Source of the DNA: Shimia sp.
GTDB lineage: Bacteria > Pseudomonadota > Alphaproteobacteria > Rhodobacterales > Rhodobacteraceae
NCBI GenBank assembly: GCA_024224295.1
Contig: JAAENN010000029.1
Span: forward strand, 1 to 64,000
Direction of reading: 5' to 3'
DNA: 64,000 nt
In this document: positions 56,256 to 64,000 of the stretch, piece by piece
Layout: each line of letters begins with the position of its first letter
How positions within the stretch are numbered: the stretch's first letter is position 1
The notes under the pieces: model-generated
The model's input: only the letters and a program-made list of their open reading frames with translations
What the model was told of the DNA's origin: nothing
The model's database searches: none
Made by a program: the position numbers and the translations under genes

Positions 56256-58901
56256 TTACGTCCCCGCCAAGTCCTTCAACTCATAAATCAAGTTCAACGC
56301 CTCACGCGGGCTAAGCGTGTCGGGCGATACATCGGCCATCTTTGCCTGCAACGGCGATGGCCCGCTTGGCGTCGCGGCCATAGGGGCCGGAGCGGCGGCA
56401 AACAACGGCAGATCATCAATCAACGCTTTTTGCGCCTTACCCTCACGTTCGCCTTTCTCCAGCGCATCCAGAACCACTCGTGCCCTGTCCACCACAGCGG
56501 CGGGCAAGCCCGCCAGCTGCGCCACTTGGACGCCATAAGAGCGATCCGCCGCACCTTGCGTGACCTCATGCAGGAAGATCACCTCGCCTTCCCATTCGCG
56601 CACTGCCACGGTGGCGTTGTCCACTCCGGCCATCTTCCCGGCCAGTTGCGTCATCTCGTGATAGTGCGTGGCAAACAACGCGCGGGATTTGTTCACATCA
56701 TGCAGATGTTCCAGTGTGGCCCAGGCAATCGACAAGCCGTCATAGGTCGCAGTACCACGGCCAATCTCATCCAAAATGACCAGCGCCCGATCGTCAGCCT
56801 GATTGAGAATGGCGGCAGTCTCCACCATCTCCACCATAAAGGTCGAACGCCCACGGGCGAGGTCATCACTTGCCCCGACGCGGCTGAACAGCTGGCTCAC
56901 AAGCCCAATCCGTGCACTGTCCGCCGGTACAAAACTGCCCATCTGTGCGAGCAGCGCAATCAGCGCGTTCTGCCGCAGGAAGGTCGATTTACCGGCCATG
57001 TTGGGACCGGTCAGAAGCCAGATACTCGCCGCATCGCCACCAGACAATTCGCAGTCATTGGCCACAAAGGGATCGCCAGTCTTGCGTAGCGCAGCCTCGA
57101 CCACTGGATGTCGTCCACCTTCGATGGCAAAATCACGGCTCTCGTTCACATCTGGCCGCGTCCAGTTGTCATTGGCGGCAAGCTCTGCAAGGGCCGCTGC
57201 CAAATCAAATTCTGCCAGTGCCTTGGACGCTGCCGCCACTTGCCCAGCCCGCTCCAAAATCGCGCCTTTTAAGCTGTCATAGAGCCGCTTTTCAATCTCC
57301 AATGCGCGGTTACCAGCGTTCAGAATCTTGGTCTCCAACTCGCTTAACGCAACGGTGGTGAAGCGCACCTGATTGGCCGTGGTCTGCCGGTGGATGAAGG
57401 TTTCATTGAGCGGCGGTGACATCATTGTGTCGGCATGTTTCGCTGTGGTCTCGATGAAATAGCCCAGCACATTGTTGTGCTTGATTTTCAATGCGGCAAT
57501 GCCGGTTTGCTCCGAATACTGCGCCTGCATCCCCGCGATCACACCGCGCCCCTCGTCGCGCAGCTCGCGGCTCTCATCCAGCTCCGGATCAAACCCCGGC
57601 GCAATAAACCCACCATCCCGCGCCAGCAACGGCGGTTCAGAGATCAACGCATCGTCCAGCAAATTCAATAACTCGTCATGATCGCGCAACGCGTTCTGAG
57701 CAGCTTTCAAGTCGTCTGGCAATTCACCAGCGTAATCCCGTTCCGACAATTCCCCTGCCTGACCCAGACCATTGCGCACTGCCGTCAAATCACGTGGTCC
57801 GCCTCGGTCTAGCGACAGTCGAGACAACGCCCGATCCAGATCCGGCACCTTGCGCAGAGCCTCACGTAAATCTGAGGCTTCTCCACGATGCTCTGCCATG
57901 TAGGAGACAGAATCCAACCGTCCGCGAATGCTTGTCAGCCGCAAAGACGGGGACGACAACCGCTGCTCCAAAAGCCGCGCACCACCGGCTGTCACTGTTC
58001 TGTCAATGGTCGCCAAAAGCGATCCAGCGCGACCTCCGGACAGGCTCGCGGTCAGCTCCAAATTCCGCCGTGTGGCGGCATCAATCTGCATCACGCCCTG
58101 CGTCGCTTCGCGCACCGGCGGCTGCAATAGCGGCAGTTTGCCTTTCTGGGTTAGCTCCAGATAATCGACGATCGCCCCAAGCGCTCCGGCTTCGGGTCGC
58201 GTGAACGTGCCAAAGGCTTCCAAAGAAGAAGCCTTAAACAGTGCAGATACCCGCTTTTCTGCCGAAACAGAGTCGAAACTTCCGCGCGATACAGAGGTCA
58301 GAGGCACACCCATGTCCTCAACCACAGGCGCCAGATCCACCTCGGTCCCCTCAGCAACCAAAAGCTCACTTGGCGCCAGACGCGCCAGTTCCGGCGCCAG
58401 CCGTACCGGGCTCAATGGCATTACATGCAACGCGCCGGTGGAAATGTCCGCCCAAGCCAGCGCCGCCTCATCGCGCACCACCGCATATGCGCCTAAAAAA
58501 TTGTGCCGCCGCGCATCCAGTAGGCTGTCTTCGGTCAATGTACCCGGTGTCACCAGCCGGACCACGTCCCGCTTGACGACGGCCTTGTATCCGCGCTTCT
58601 TCGCCTCCGCAGGGCTCTCAAGCTGCTCGCAGACTGCGACGCGAAAGCCTTTGCGAATGAGCGTCAGAAAATAGCCTTCCGCCGCATGATGCGGCACGCC
58701 GCACATTGGGATGTCATTGCCGTCATGTTTGCCACGTTTGGTCAGCGCAATATCCAGCGCCTCTGCCGCCGCCACCGCGTCGTCAAAAAACATTTCATAA
58801 AAATCGCCCATACGGTAGAACAACAACGCATCTGGATATTGCGCCTTGATCTCCAGATATTGCGCCATCATCGGCGTGACGCCTGGCTTTTCGCCTTTCA
58901 C
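56256..58901 (-). CDS. mutS: DNA mismatch repair protein MutS
   Basis: An 881-residue MutS. The N-terminal mismatch-binding domain has YRMGDFYEMFFDDA with the Phe-x-Glu wedge region, the connector and lever domains follow, and the C-terminal ATPase has LLTGPNMAGKSTFLRQNALI (Walker A), DDRALVILDEIGRGTATYDG (Walker B) and ALFATHYHEMTQLA. A short C-terminal tail ends the protein. It is a single-gene unit convergent with grpE. Confidence 0.97.
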   Translation of the reverse strand: MKGEKPGVTPMMAQYLEIKAQYPDALLFYRMGDFYEMFFDDAVAAAEALDIALTKRGKHDGNDIPMCGVPHHAAEGYFLTLIRKGFRVAVCEQLESPAEAKKRGYKAVVKRDVVRLVTPGTLTEDSLLDARRHNFLGAYAVVRDEAALAWADISTGALHVMPLSPVRLAPELARLAPSELLVAEGTEVDLAPVVEDMGVPLTSVSRGSFDSVSAEKRVSALFKASSLEAFGTFTRPEAGALGAIVDYLELTQKGKLPLLQPPVREATQGVMQIDAATRRNLELTASLSGGRAGSLLATIDRTVTAGGARLLEQRLSSPSLRLTSIRGRLDSVSYMAEHRGEASDLREALRKVPDLDRALSRLSLDRGGPRDLTAVRNGLGQAGELSERDYAGELPDDLKAAQNALRDHDELLNLLDDALISEPPLLARDGGFIAPGFDPELDESRELRDEGRGVIAGMQAQYSEQTGIAALKIKHNNVLGYFIETTAKHADTMMSPPLNETFIHRQTTANQVRFTTVALSELETKILNAGNRALEIEKRLYDSLKGAILERAGQVAAASKALAEFDLAAALAELAANDNWTRPDVNESRDFAIEGGRHPVVEAALRKTGDPFVANDCELSGGDAASIWLLTGPNMAGKSTFLRQNALIALLAQMGSFVPADSARIGLVSQLFSRVGASDDLARGRSTFMVEMVETAAILNQADDRALVILDEIGRGTATYDGLSIAWATLEHLHDVNKSRALFATHYHEMTQLAGKMAGVDNATVAVREWEGEVIFLHEVTQGAADRSYGVQVAQLAGLPAAVVDRARVVLDALEKGEREGKAQKALIDDLPLFAAAPAPMAATPSGPSPLQAKMADVSPDTLSPREALNLIYELKDLAGT

Positions 58902-59049
58902 TGCTCAGAACCCCCAAGGTTTGGTCTTCCCCAGATAGCAAACCCCATCCCCTATCGGAAAGCGCAAAACGCGCGTAGGACTGGATTGGCAATAGACAAA
59001 CCGTCAGAAAATTGATCATCTGATCAAAATTTAAGGCAAAGCGGACCCC

Positions 59050-59919
59050 ATGGCGATCTACAATCTCGGCAGCATCAACGCGGATTACTTCTACCACGTT
59101 CCACATCTTCCCGGCCCCGGCGAAACGCTGGCAGCTACGGGTGTGACGCGTGGGTTGGGTGGCAAAGGTGCCAACATGAGCGTCGCGGCCGCACGGGCAG
59201 GCGCGCACACCGCACATATCGGTGCCGTTGGTGGTGACGGCAAATGGGCCATCGACCGTATGACGGAATTTGGTGTCGATACCCGCCATATAACTGCCTT
59301 GACTGACACCCCTATGGGCCAAGCTCTGATTTATGTGGATGACGCGGGCGAAAACAGCATTGTGCTGCTTAATGGCGCAAACTTCCAAATCCCGGAGCAA
59401 ACCATCGCCAGCGCCCTGTCCGAGGCTTCCCCCGGCGACACCCTCTTGATGCAAAATGAGACTCTTAGTCAGTTGAAAACCGCCAAAATGGCCCGCAGCC
59501 TCGATCTCTACATCGCCTATGCCGCCGCGCCGTTTGATGCTTCGGCGGTCACCGCTGTGTTGCCCTATCTCGACTTCTTGATCCTCAACGAGGTGGAAGC
59601 GGCACAGTTGCAAGAGGCCACCGGCAAAAGACCCGATGCTCTGGGCGTCACCGATGTTATCATCACACTTGGCGCCAAGGGTGCGCGTTGGTTGCACAAC
59701 GGCACCGCGCGCGATTTCCCTGCCATGCCCGTCACCCCAGTGGACACAACCGGTGCCGGGGACACTTTCACTGGCTACATACTTGCCGCCCGCGACCGCG
59801 GTCTGCCAATGGAACAGTGCATTGCGCTTGCCATGCGCGCCGGCGCCTTAATGGTCACGCGTCAAGGCACTGCAGACGTGATCCCGGACCTCAAAGAAGT
59901 AGACGAGGCCCGGTTCTAA
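59050..59919 (+). CDS. PfkB-family carbohydrate kinase (ribokinase-like)
   Basis: A 289-residue sugar kinase. The first PfkB signature is GLGGKGANMSVAAARAGAH near residue 35 and the second, with the catalytic Asp, is PVDTTGAGDTFTGYILAA near residue 235. NLGSINADYFYHVPHLPGPG at the start is typical of ribokinase relatives. The substrate is not determined; ribose, fructose and nucleoside kinases share these motifs. No sugar transporter or regulator is adjacent. It converges on msrA with a short hairpin-rich gap. Confidence 0.88.
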   Translation: MAIYNLGSINADYFYHVPHLPGPGETLAATGVTRGLGGKGANMSVAAARAGAHTAHIGAVGGDGKWAIDRMTEFGVDTRHITALTDTPMGQALIYVDDAGENSIVLLNGANFQIPEQTIASALSEASPGDTLLMQNETLSQLKTAKMARSLDLYIAYAAAPFDASAVTAVLPYLDFLILNEVEAAQLQEATGKRPDALGVTDVIITLGAKGARWLHNGTARDFPAMPVTPVDTTGAGDTFTGYILAARDRGLPMEQCIALAMRAGALMVTRQGTADVIPDLKEVDEARF

Positions 59920-59958
59920 ACACACCTCGTTTTCACAGTCACTAAGTATCCTAGGGGA

Positions 59959-59988
59959 GTCGCCTCTGGCGACGGGGGCAACGCCCCC
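59959..59988. repeat. Two adjacent short palindromes (REP-like)
   Basis: GTCGCC-TCT-GGCGAC (59959-59973) is followed without a gap by GGGGGC-AAC-GCCCCC (59974-59988) between convergent pfkB-like and msrA genes. There is no T-run on either side. Such G+C-rich double hairpins are common intergenic elements in this group, but no second copy was noticed in this window. Confidence 0.5.
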
Positions 59989-59993
59989 TCACC

Positions 59994-60656
59994 TCAGTGC
60001 CCAACAAACGGCGCGTCTGAGCCCCAAAGTGCTTTCACCCGGGCATCCCGACCACAGGCCTTGCGATAGCGCTTATACGCTTCACTCTGTTTTTTCGGGC
60101 CAAAGCGGGTCAGCACAATCTTGGATCCCTTGTAGTAATCCTGATGATAGGCCTCGGCCTTGTAGAATTTTCCTTCGCGAAGGATCGGGGTCACGATGGT
60201 CTGCCCCAATTGCGCCTGCGCCTTGGCTTTTGCAGTCTCCGCCAGACCCTGTTCTGACTTGTTTGATACAAAAATCGCCGAGCGATAGCTTTCGCCTCGG
60301 TCACAGAACTGCCCACCGGCATCGGTTGGATCAACTGAGCGGAAAAACATATCCAGCAGCGTCTCACGTGTGACCGTTTCGGGATCAAAAGTAATCTTCA
60401 CCGCCTCATAATGCCCAGAACCACCCTTGGTGACATCTTTGTAGCTGGGGTTTTTGGTGGATCCGCCTGTGTAGCCAGAGACTACGCCACGCACACCCGG
60501 CACACTTTCAAAATCGCTTTCAACACACCAGAAACAGCCTCCCGCGACCACCAGCGTATCGGTGCCCATAGCGTGGGCGCGGTGCCCATGCGCCAATCCT
60601 CCCAAGAGGATCAAAACGGACAAAGCCACGGTCTTCAGGTTCTGCAAACTAGTCAT
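59994..60656 (-). CDS. msrA: Peptide methionine-S-sulfoxide reductase MsrA, exported
   Basis: A 220-residue MsrA that reduces methionine-S-sulfoxide. The catalytic motif is VVAGGCFWCVESDF, the substrate region SGYTGGSTKNPSY and the EAYHQDYY segment follow. An N-terminal signal (LKTVALSVLILLGGLAHGH) indicates a periplasmic form, which would need an exported reductant. ATG 60656 is chosen because AAGGAG lies just upstream; the longer frame to 60743 has no such site. Confidence 0.93.
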   Translation of the reverse strand: MTSLQNLKTVALSVLILLGGLAHGHRAHAMGTDTLVVAGGCFWCVESDFESVPGVRGVVSGYTGGSTKNPSYKDVTKGGSGHYEAVKITFDPETVTRETLLDMFFRSVDPTDAGGQFCDRGESYRSAIFVSNKSEQGLAETAKAKAQAQLGQTIVTPILREGKFYKAEAYHQDYYKGSKIVLTRFGPKKQSEAYKRYRKACGRDARVKALWGSDAPFVGH

Positions 60657-60755
60657 AGCGACACTCCTTCTTGCGTCACCCTGCGCGCAGTTTGTCCTTC
60701 GGCTCAATCCCTTGAAACTGGATGTCACAGCTTGGTGAAGCAAGGTGAAGTTCGG

Positions 60756-61412
60756 TTACAGCAGCCACTTGGTGCGGCCTGGGCGATAGACCGGCGCCAC
60801 CCGCCGAAAGACGGTGGCGACGGTCAACCGCTGGTCAAACCCCAAGGTGCGTCGCTTGGAATAGAGTAAATCCAGCCGCGCTTTGCGTGGCACACACCGC
60901 CTCTCGTACACCGCCTCAGTCTCTTCCGGAGTGTTACATTCTGCCAGCAATCGCTCTTCGGTCCGGTGGTAGATCAAAGTGGCCAAACCGGTGACGCCGG
61001 GCCGATCTTTCAGTACCTCTGCATAAAGCGCAGGAAACCGCTCCACATAGCGGCGCAGCGGTGGACGCGGGCCAACAAAGCTGATGTCACCTTTGAGGAT
61101 GTTGAGCAACTGTGGCAGCTCATCCAGCCGGTAGCGCCGCAAAAAATTGCCGGTCCTGGTGATCCGATGGGTCTTATCCCCTCCGGAGACACCACTGTCC
61201 TGATCTACGTTCTTCATGGTGCGGAACTTGTAGAGTTTGAACCCCTGTGTCGGCGTTTTCATACGCTCCGAAACATACAGGATCGGCCGCCCATCCCGGA
61301 TCAGGATCATCACCGCCACAATCACCATAAACGGCCAGAGGATGACCAACAGCAAAAGCACCCAGCCAAGGTCCATCATCCGCCGCTCCAAAGTGGTTCC
61401 GTGCCCTATCAT
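60756..61412 (-). CDS. Short sugar transferase (phosphoglycosyl transferase)
   Basis: A 218-residue initiating transferase that moves a sugar-1-phosphate to undecaprenyl phosphate. One N-terminal membrane helix (LGWVLLLLVILWPFMVIVAV) leads to the conserved KLYKFRTMKN, the DELPQLLNILKGDISFVGPRP core and RPGVTGLATL. It lacks the extra N-terminal helices and CoA-binding-like domain of WcaJ and so is PglC/EpsL-like. ATG 61412 overlaps the epimerase stop (ATGA). The pair may begin a polysaccharide or glycolipid pathway. Confidence 0.9.
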   Translation of the reverse strand: MIGHGTTLERRMMDLGWVLLLLVILWPFMVIVAVMILIRDGRPILYVSERMKTPTQGFKLYKFRTMKNVDQDSGVSGGDKTHRITRTGNFLRRYRLDELPQLLNILKGDISFVGPRPPLRRYVERFPALYAEVLKDRPGVTGLATLIYHRTEERLLAECNTPEETEAVYERRCVPRKARLDLLYSKRRTLGFDQRLTVATVFRRVAPVYRPGRTKWLL

Positions 61413-62278
61413 GCTTGTGCCTCTGTCAACCTGCGCCATTCCGCAATCATCTCGTGGGGCGGTATCACAAGGGTTTGCCCGGTCAACCGGCGAAGCCGCG
61501 CCAAAGACATGGACACCTCAGCCACAGCCGTTTCTGGCGCTGGGCGCCACACAAACGGGCATTCAGCCACCTCAAGCAATTCATGCATAGCGACAGGGTT
61601 GGAGGCAGCCACATTGACAGTTTTTGGCATGGAGGTGACGGAAAGCAGACTGGCAACCGCTTGCCAGATCACAGTGGGGGTGGCGTAGCTGCGGATAGGA
61701 CTTTGTCCAATATCAAAGGCATCCAGTGTCACAGGCTCACCGCTCTGGATCGCGTGAAACAAGCTGTCCGCGCCAACCACGTTTGACAGCCGAAGGACAC
61801 AGGAAGCCGGTTCCCCAGATTGACTGATTATCTCAGAAAAAAGACTCTGTTCCATCTCAATCTTGGCTACACCATAGGCAGTCACCGGCGCCAGCGCACT
61901 TGCCTCTGTTGCCTCTCTTGCGGGGCCATACACCGCACTGCTGGAGCAATGCAGTATGCGTGTCGCGCCGCTAGCCGTCCCAATTTCCACAGCCTGATGC
62001 GCCAGCGAAATGTTTTCGGCCAAGTCCCCCTTGCCCGGCACCACGCCCCAAAGAGCCAAGACTGCGTCCGCTTTAGGCGGTGGGCTCGCCCCGTACACCC
62101 AATCCACGTCTTTATCGGCCCGCCGTGCACCCCAAATTACTTGCCAATCAGAGAGCAAATCCGGCGCGGCAGACAGGCACACGCGCAGCAACTGCCCAAG
62201 CTTTCCAGTGCTGCCCAGCACCAACAGGGTTCTTGAGGGGGAAGGTCGGACAGCGCTCAGGTCTGTTGCAGTAGTCAA
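61409..62278 (-). CDS. NAD-dependent epimerase/dehydratase-like protein
   Basis: A 289-residue short-chain dehydrogenase of the extended (epimerase) class. The dinucleotide motif is LVLGSTGKLGQLLR, and the catalytic Ser-Tyr-Lys is seen in HCSSSAVYGPA and AYGVAKIEME. It overlaps the sugar transferase, so both probably serve the same glycan. The nucleotide-sugar substrate is not predictable; the N-terminus is extended by about 15 residues before the first strand. Confidence 0.85.
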   Translation of the reverse strand: MTTATDLSAVRPSPSRTLLVLGSTGKLGQLLRVCLSAAPDLLSDWQVIWGARRADKDVDWVYGASPPPKADAVLALWGVVPGKGDLAENISLAHQAVEIGTASGATRILHCSSSAVYGPAREATEASALAPVTAYGVAKIEMEQSLFSEIISQSGEPASCVLRLSNVVGADSLFHAIQSGEPVTLDAFDIGQSPIRSYATPTVIWQAVASLLSVTSMPKTVNVAASNPVAMHELLEVAECPFVWRPAPETAVAEVSMSLARLRRLTGQTLVIPPHEMIAEWRRLTEAQA

Positions 62279-62428
62279 AAGTCAAAAATCCAAATCAATT
62301 TCCCCCCCTAAAGTGCCACCAAGGCACCGCCTGTCAACCGCAGGAAACATATCCAATATCTAAAATACGCCTTGGAAACTTTTCAACGTGGCGATAGCGT
62401 CCGGTGACTTTGCCACACGGAGCCCTCT

Positions 62429-63340
62429 ATGATCGATCACGTCACCACCCATCAGGCCGCCGAAGATGCCCGTAACGAAGAGATCAAGATCTGGCTCAAC
62501 GGCCGCGTAGTGCCCAAAGCGGAGGCAGTGGTGTCGGTCTATGATAGCGGCTTTATGCTCGGTGACGGCGTGTGGGAAGGATTGCGCCTATACAACGGCC
62601 ACTGGGCTTTTCTGCATGAGCACATGGACCGCTTGTTTGAGGCGGCCAAAGCCATCGATCTCGATATCGGCATGGATCAGGCGGGCGTGATCGCTGCGTT
62701 GGAGGCCACCCGCGTCGCCAATGAGATGACCACTGATGCGCACGCCCGTCTCATGGTCACGCGCGGCGTGAAAACCCGCCCGTTTCAGCACCCGTCGCTG
62801 AGCCAGCAGGGTCCAACCTTCACCATCATCATGGAACATTCCAAACCCTCGATCCCGCGCCCGATCCGACTGGCAACCGTGCCGCACATTCGCGGCTTGC
62901 CGATGACGCAGGACCCCAAGCTGAACTCCCACTCAAAACTTAACTGTATCCTGGCCTGCATCGCGGCCGAGAAAGCAGGCGCGGATGAGGCGCTGATGCT
63001 CGACATTAATGGTTTTGTGAACACCACCAACGCCTGCAACTTCTTTATTGTGCGCAAAGGCGCGGTTTGGACCTCAACGGGTGACTACTGCATGAACGGC
63101 ATCACCCGCCAAAAGGTCATTGATGTCTGCCGCGCGGATGGCATCCCGGTCTATGAGCGCAACTATTCCTTGGTGGACACCTATGGTGCGGATGAGGCGT
63201 TCCTCACCGGCACCTTTGGCGCACAAACCCCGGTCAGCGAGATTGACGGGCGCTCAATTGGCACCGGCGAGATGGGCGAGATGACCAAGCGCATCCGCGC
63301 GCTCTACAAAGATCTCGTTGCGCAAGACGCCAAGCCCTAA
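62429..63340 (+). CDS. Class IV aminotransferase (branched-chain / D-amino-acid type)
   Basis: A 303-residue PLP enzyme of fold type IV. The N-terminal NGRVVPKAEAVVSVYDSGFM and FMLGDGVWEGLRLY are characteristic, the PLP-binding Lys is in SHSKLNCILACIAAEKAGAD, and NTTNACNFFIV with NGITRQKVIDVC complete the fold. Branched-chain (IlvE-like) and D-amino acid transaminases share these motifs. The sulfotransferase-like gene follows after 65 bases. Confidence 0.9.
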   Translation: MIDHVTTHQAAEDARNEEIKIWLNGRVVPKAEAVVSVYDSGFMLGDGVWEGLRLYNGHWAFLHEHMDRLFEAAKAIDLDIGMDQAGVIAALEATRVANEMTTDAHARLMVTRGVKTRPFQHPSLSQQGPTFTIIMEHSKPSIPRPIRLATVPHIRGLPMTQDPKLNSHSKLNCILACIAAEKAGADEALMLDINGFVNTTNACNFFIVRKGAVWTSTGDYCMNGITRQKVIDVCRADGIPVYERNYSLVDTYGADEAFLTGTFGAQTPVSEIDGRSIGTGEMGEMTKRIRALYKDLVAQDAKP

Positions 63341-63405
63341 TCCCCAAATCCGAACTGTCGCGATACAGCCGCGATACTGACGTAATACAGATAGGAGTTT
63401 GCCCC

Positions 63406-64000
63406 GTGAAAATTGCCATGTGGAGCGGCCCCCGCAATCTCTCAACCGCGATGATGTACGCCTTTGGAAACCGCACCGATTGCGCCGTGGTGGACGAGCC
63501 CTTCTATGCCGCTTACCTTGCTATGACCGGTCTCAATCACCCTATGGGGGCGGAGATTTTGGCGTCACAGGATCAGGATCCCACCGAGGTCGCGGCCAGC
63601 CTTGTGCAAGGCAATCCAGACGGCAAACCGCACTTTTATCAGAAACACATGACGCAACATATGATCGACGGTGTGCCCCGGGATTGGATGCGGGAGATCA
63701 CCAACGTTTTTCTGCTGCGCCACCCCGCTCGCGTGATCGCGTCTTACGCTGCCAAGCGTGAAAACCCGTCACTCACCGACATTGGCTTTCCGCAGCAACT
63801 GGAATTGATGCAGTTGGTTTCAAGCTGGGGGCAAAATCCAATTGTGATCGACAGCCACGACATCCGTGAAAACCCCCGCAACATGCTTGAAAAACTTTGT
63901 CTTTCTGTTGGTTTGGCGTTTGATGACGCGATGCTCTCCTGGCCAAAGGGCGGACATCCAGACGACGGTGTTTGGGCGTCTCACTGGTACGGCGCAGTAT
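63406..64000 (+). CDS. Sulfotransferase-like protein, N-terminal part
   Basis: The frame is open from GTG 63406 to the window end (at least 198 residues). AGGAG lies seven bases before the GTG. The N-terminus KIAMWSGPRNLSTAMMYAF resembles the PAPS 5'-phosphosulfate loop, and FLLRHPARVIASYAAKR the 3'-phosphate-binding helix, of sulfotransferases. HYQKHMTQHM-like text (FYQKHMTQHM) lies between them. It follows the class IV aminotransferase gene. The C-terminus and substrate are not visible. Confidence 0.7.
   Translation, partial: MKIAMWSGPRNLSTAMMYAFGNRTDCAVVDEPFYAAYLAMTGLNHPMGAEILASQDQDPTEVAASLVQGNPDGKPHFYQKHMTQHMIDGVPRDWMREITNVFLLRHPARVIASYAAKRENPSLTDIGFPQQLELMQLVSSWGQNPIVIDSHDIRENPRNMLEKLCLSVGLAFDDAMLSWPKGGHPDDGVWASHWYGAV

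Noticed and set aside
56247-57089. 280-codon plus frame opposite the 3' half of mutS
   Set aside because: Basic, His/Arg/Gln-rich translation typical of an antisense shadow.
1-64000. Prophage, insertion sequence, CRISPR array or defence island
   Set aside because: No transposase, integrase, repeat-spacer array or toxin/antiphage gene was recognised; gene content is housekeeping throughout.

Overview
The window reads as ordinary chromosome of a marine alphaproteobacterium of the Rhodobacterales (Roseobacter group). The evidence is the RegB / PrrC(SenC) / RegA redox-regulator locus, AddAB in place of RecBCD, HemJ as protoporphyrinogen oxidase, the AmgK-MurU sugar salvage pair, and the gene order around a probable replication origin (secB, dnaQ, coaE, aroE, maf, gap, hemJ, rho, mnmE, mnmG, rsmG, parA, parB). 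No genus can be named from the sequence alone. I saw no prophage, insertion sequence, CRISPR array, tRNA or rRNA. The coding is dense, with many ATGA/TGATG stop-start overlaps.

Layout. 1-626: end of a hybrid histidine kinase running in from the left. 0.7-5.6 kb: a FAD amino-acid oxidase-like gene facing the minus-strand heme block hemD / mitofilin-like protein / hemY. 5.6-8.8 kb: tsaD-gpsA-yciI-EVE run, then a small membrane protein. 8.8-9.15 kb: an unusually structured intergenic gap that may encode a small RNA or peptide. 9.15-17 kb: DUF2853, Gfo/Idh/MocA oxidoreductase, VOC protein, ahcY, HD hydrolase, GNAT, and a divergent Lrp regulator / leucine dehydrogenase pair. 16.9-21.2 kb: regA and prrC facing regB, then a PAS-only membrane protein. 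21.2-30.1 kb: tsaE-amgK-murU-addB-addA-trxA. 30.1-35.2 kb: a capsule-synthesis-like gene, and hslV and hslU separated by two foreign genes. 35.2-41 kb: hydrolase/MFS pair, smr-mltA-tim44 on minus, fxsA and secB on plus.

41-51.6 kb is the origin region. dnaQ-coaE-aroE-maf run leftwards and hemJ-rho-mnmE-mnmG-rsmG-parA-parB run rightwards from a 414-bp gap with DnaA-box matches and an A+T-rich tract. Two perfect 16-bp parS palindromes sit inside the first codons of mnmG and rsmG, just ahead of parA-parB. 51.6-58.9 kb: ybaN, hemW, rdgB and rph on minus, hrcA-grpE on plus, mutS on minus. 59-64 kb: a PfkB kinase, msrA, a sugar transferase with an epimerase, a class IV aminotransferase and the start of a sulfotransferase-like gene cut by the window edge.

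Functional themes are heme synthesis (hemD, hemY-like, hemJ, hemW), redox control (RegBA, PrrC, thioredoxin, MsrA), tRNA modification (tsaD, tsaE, mnmE, mnmG), genome maintenance (addAB, mutS, dnaQ, smr, parAB, oriC) and protein quality control (hslVU, secB, hrcA, grpE). The best candidates for new biology are the structured minus-strand unit at 8836-9045 and the fine structure of the origin.
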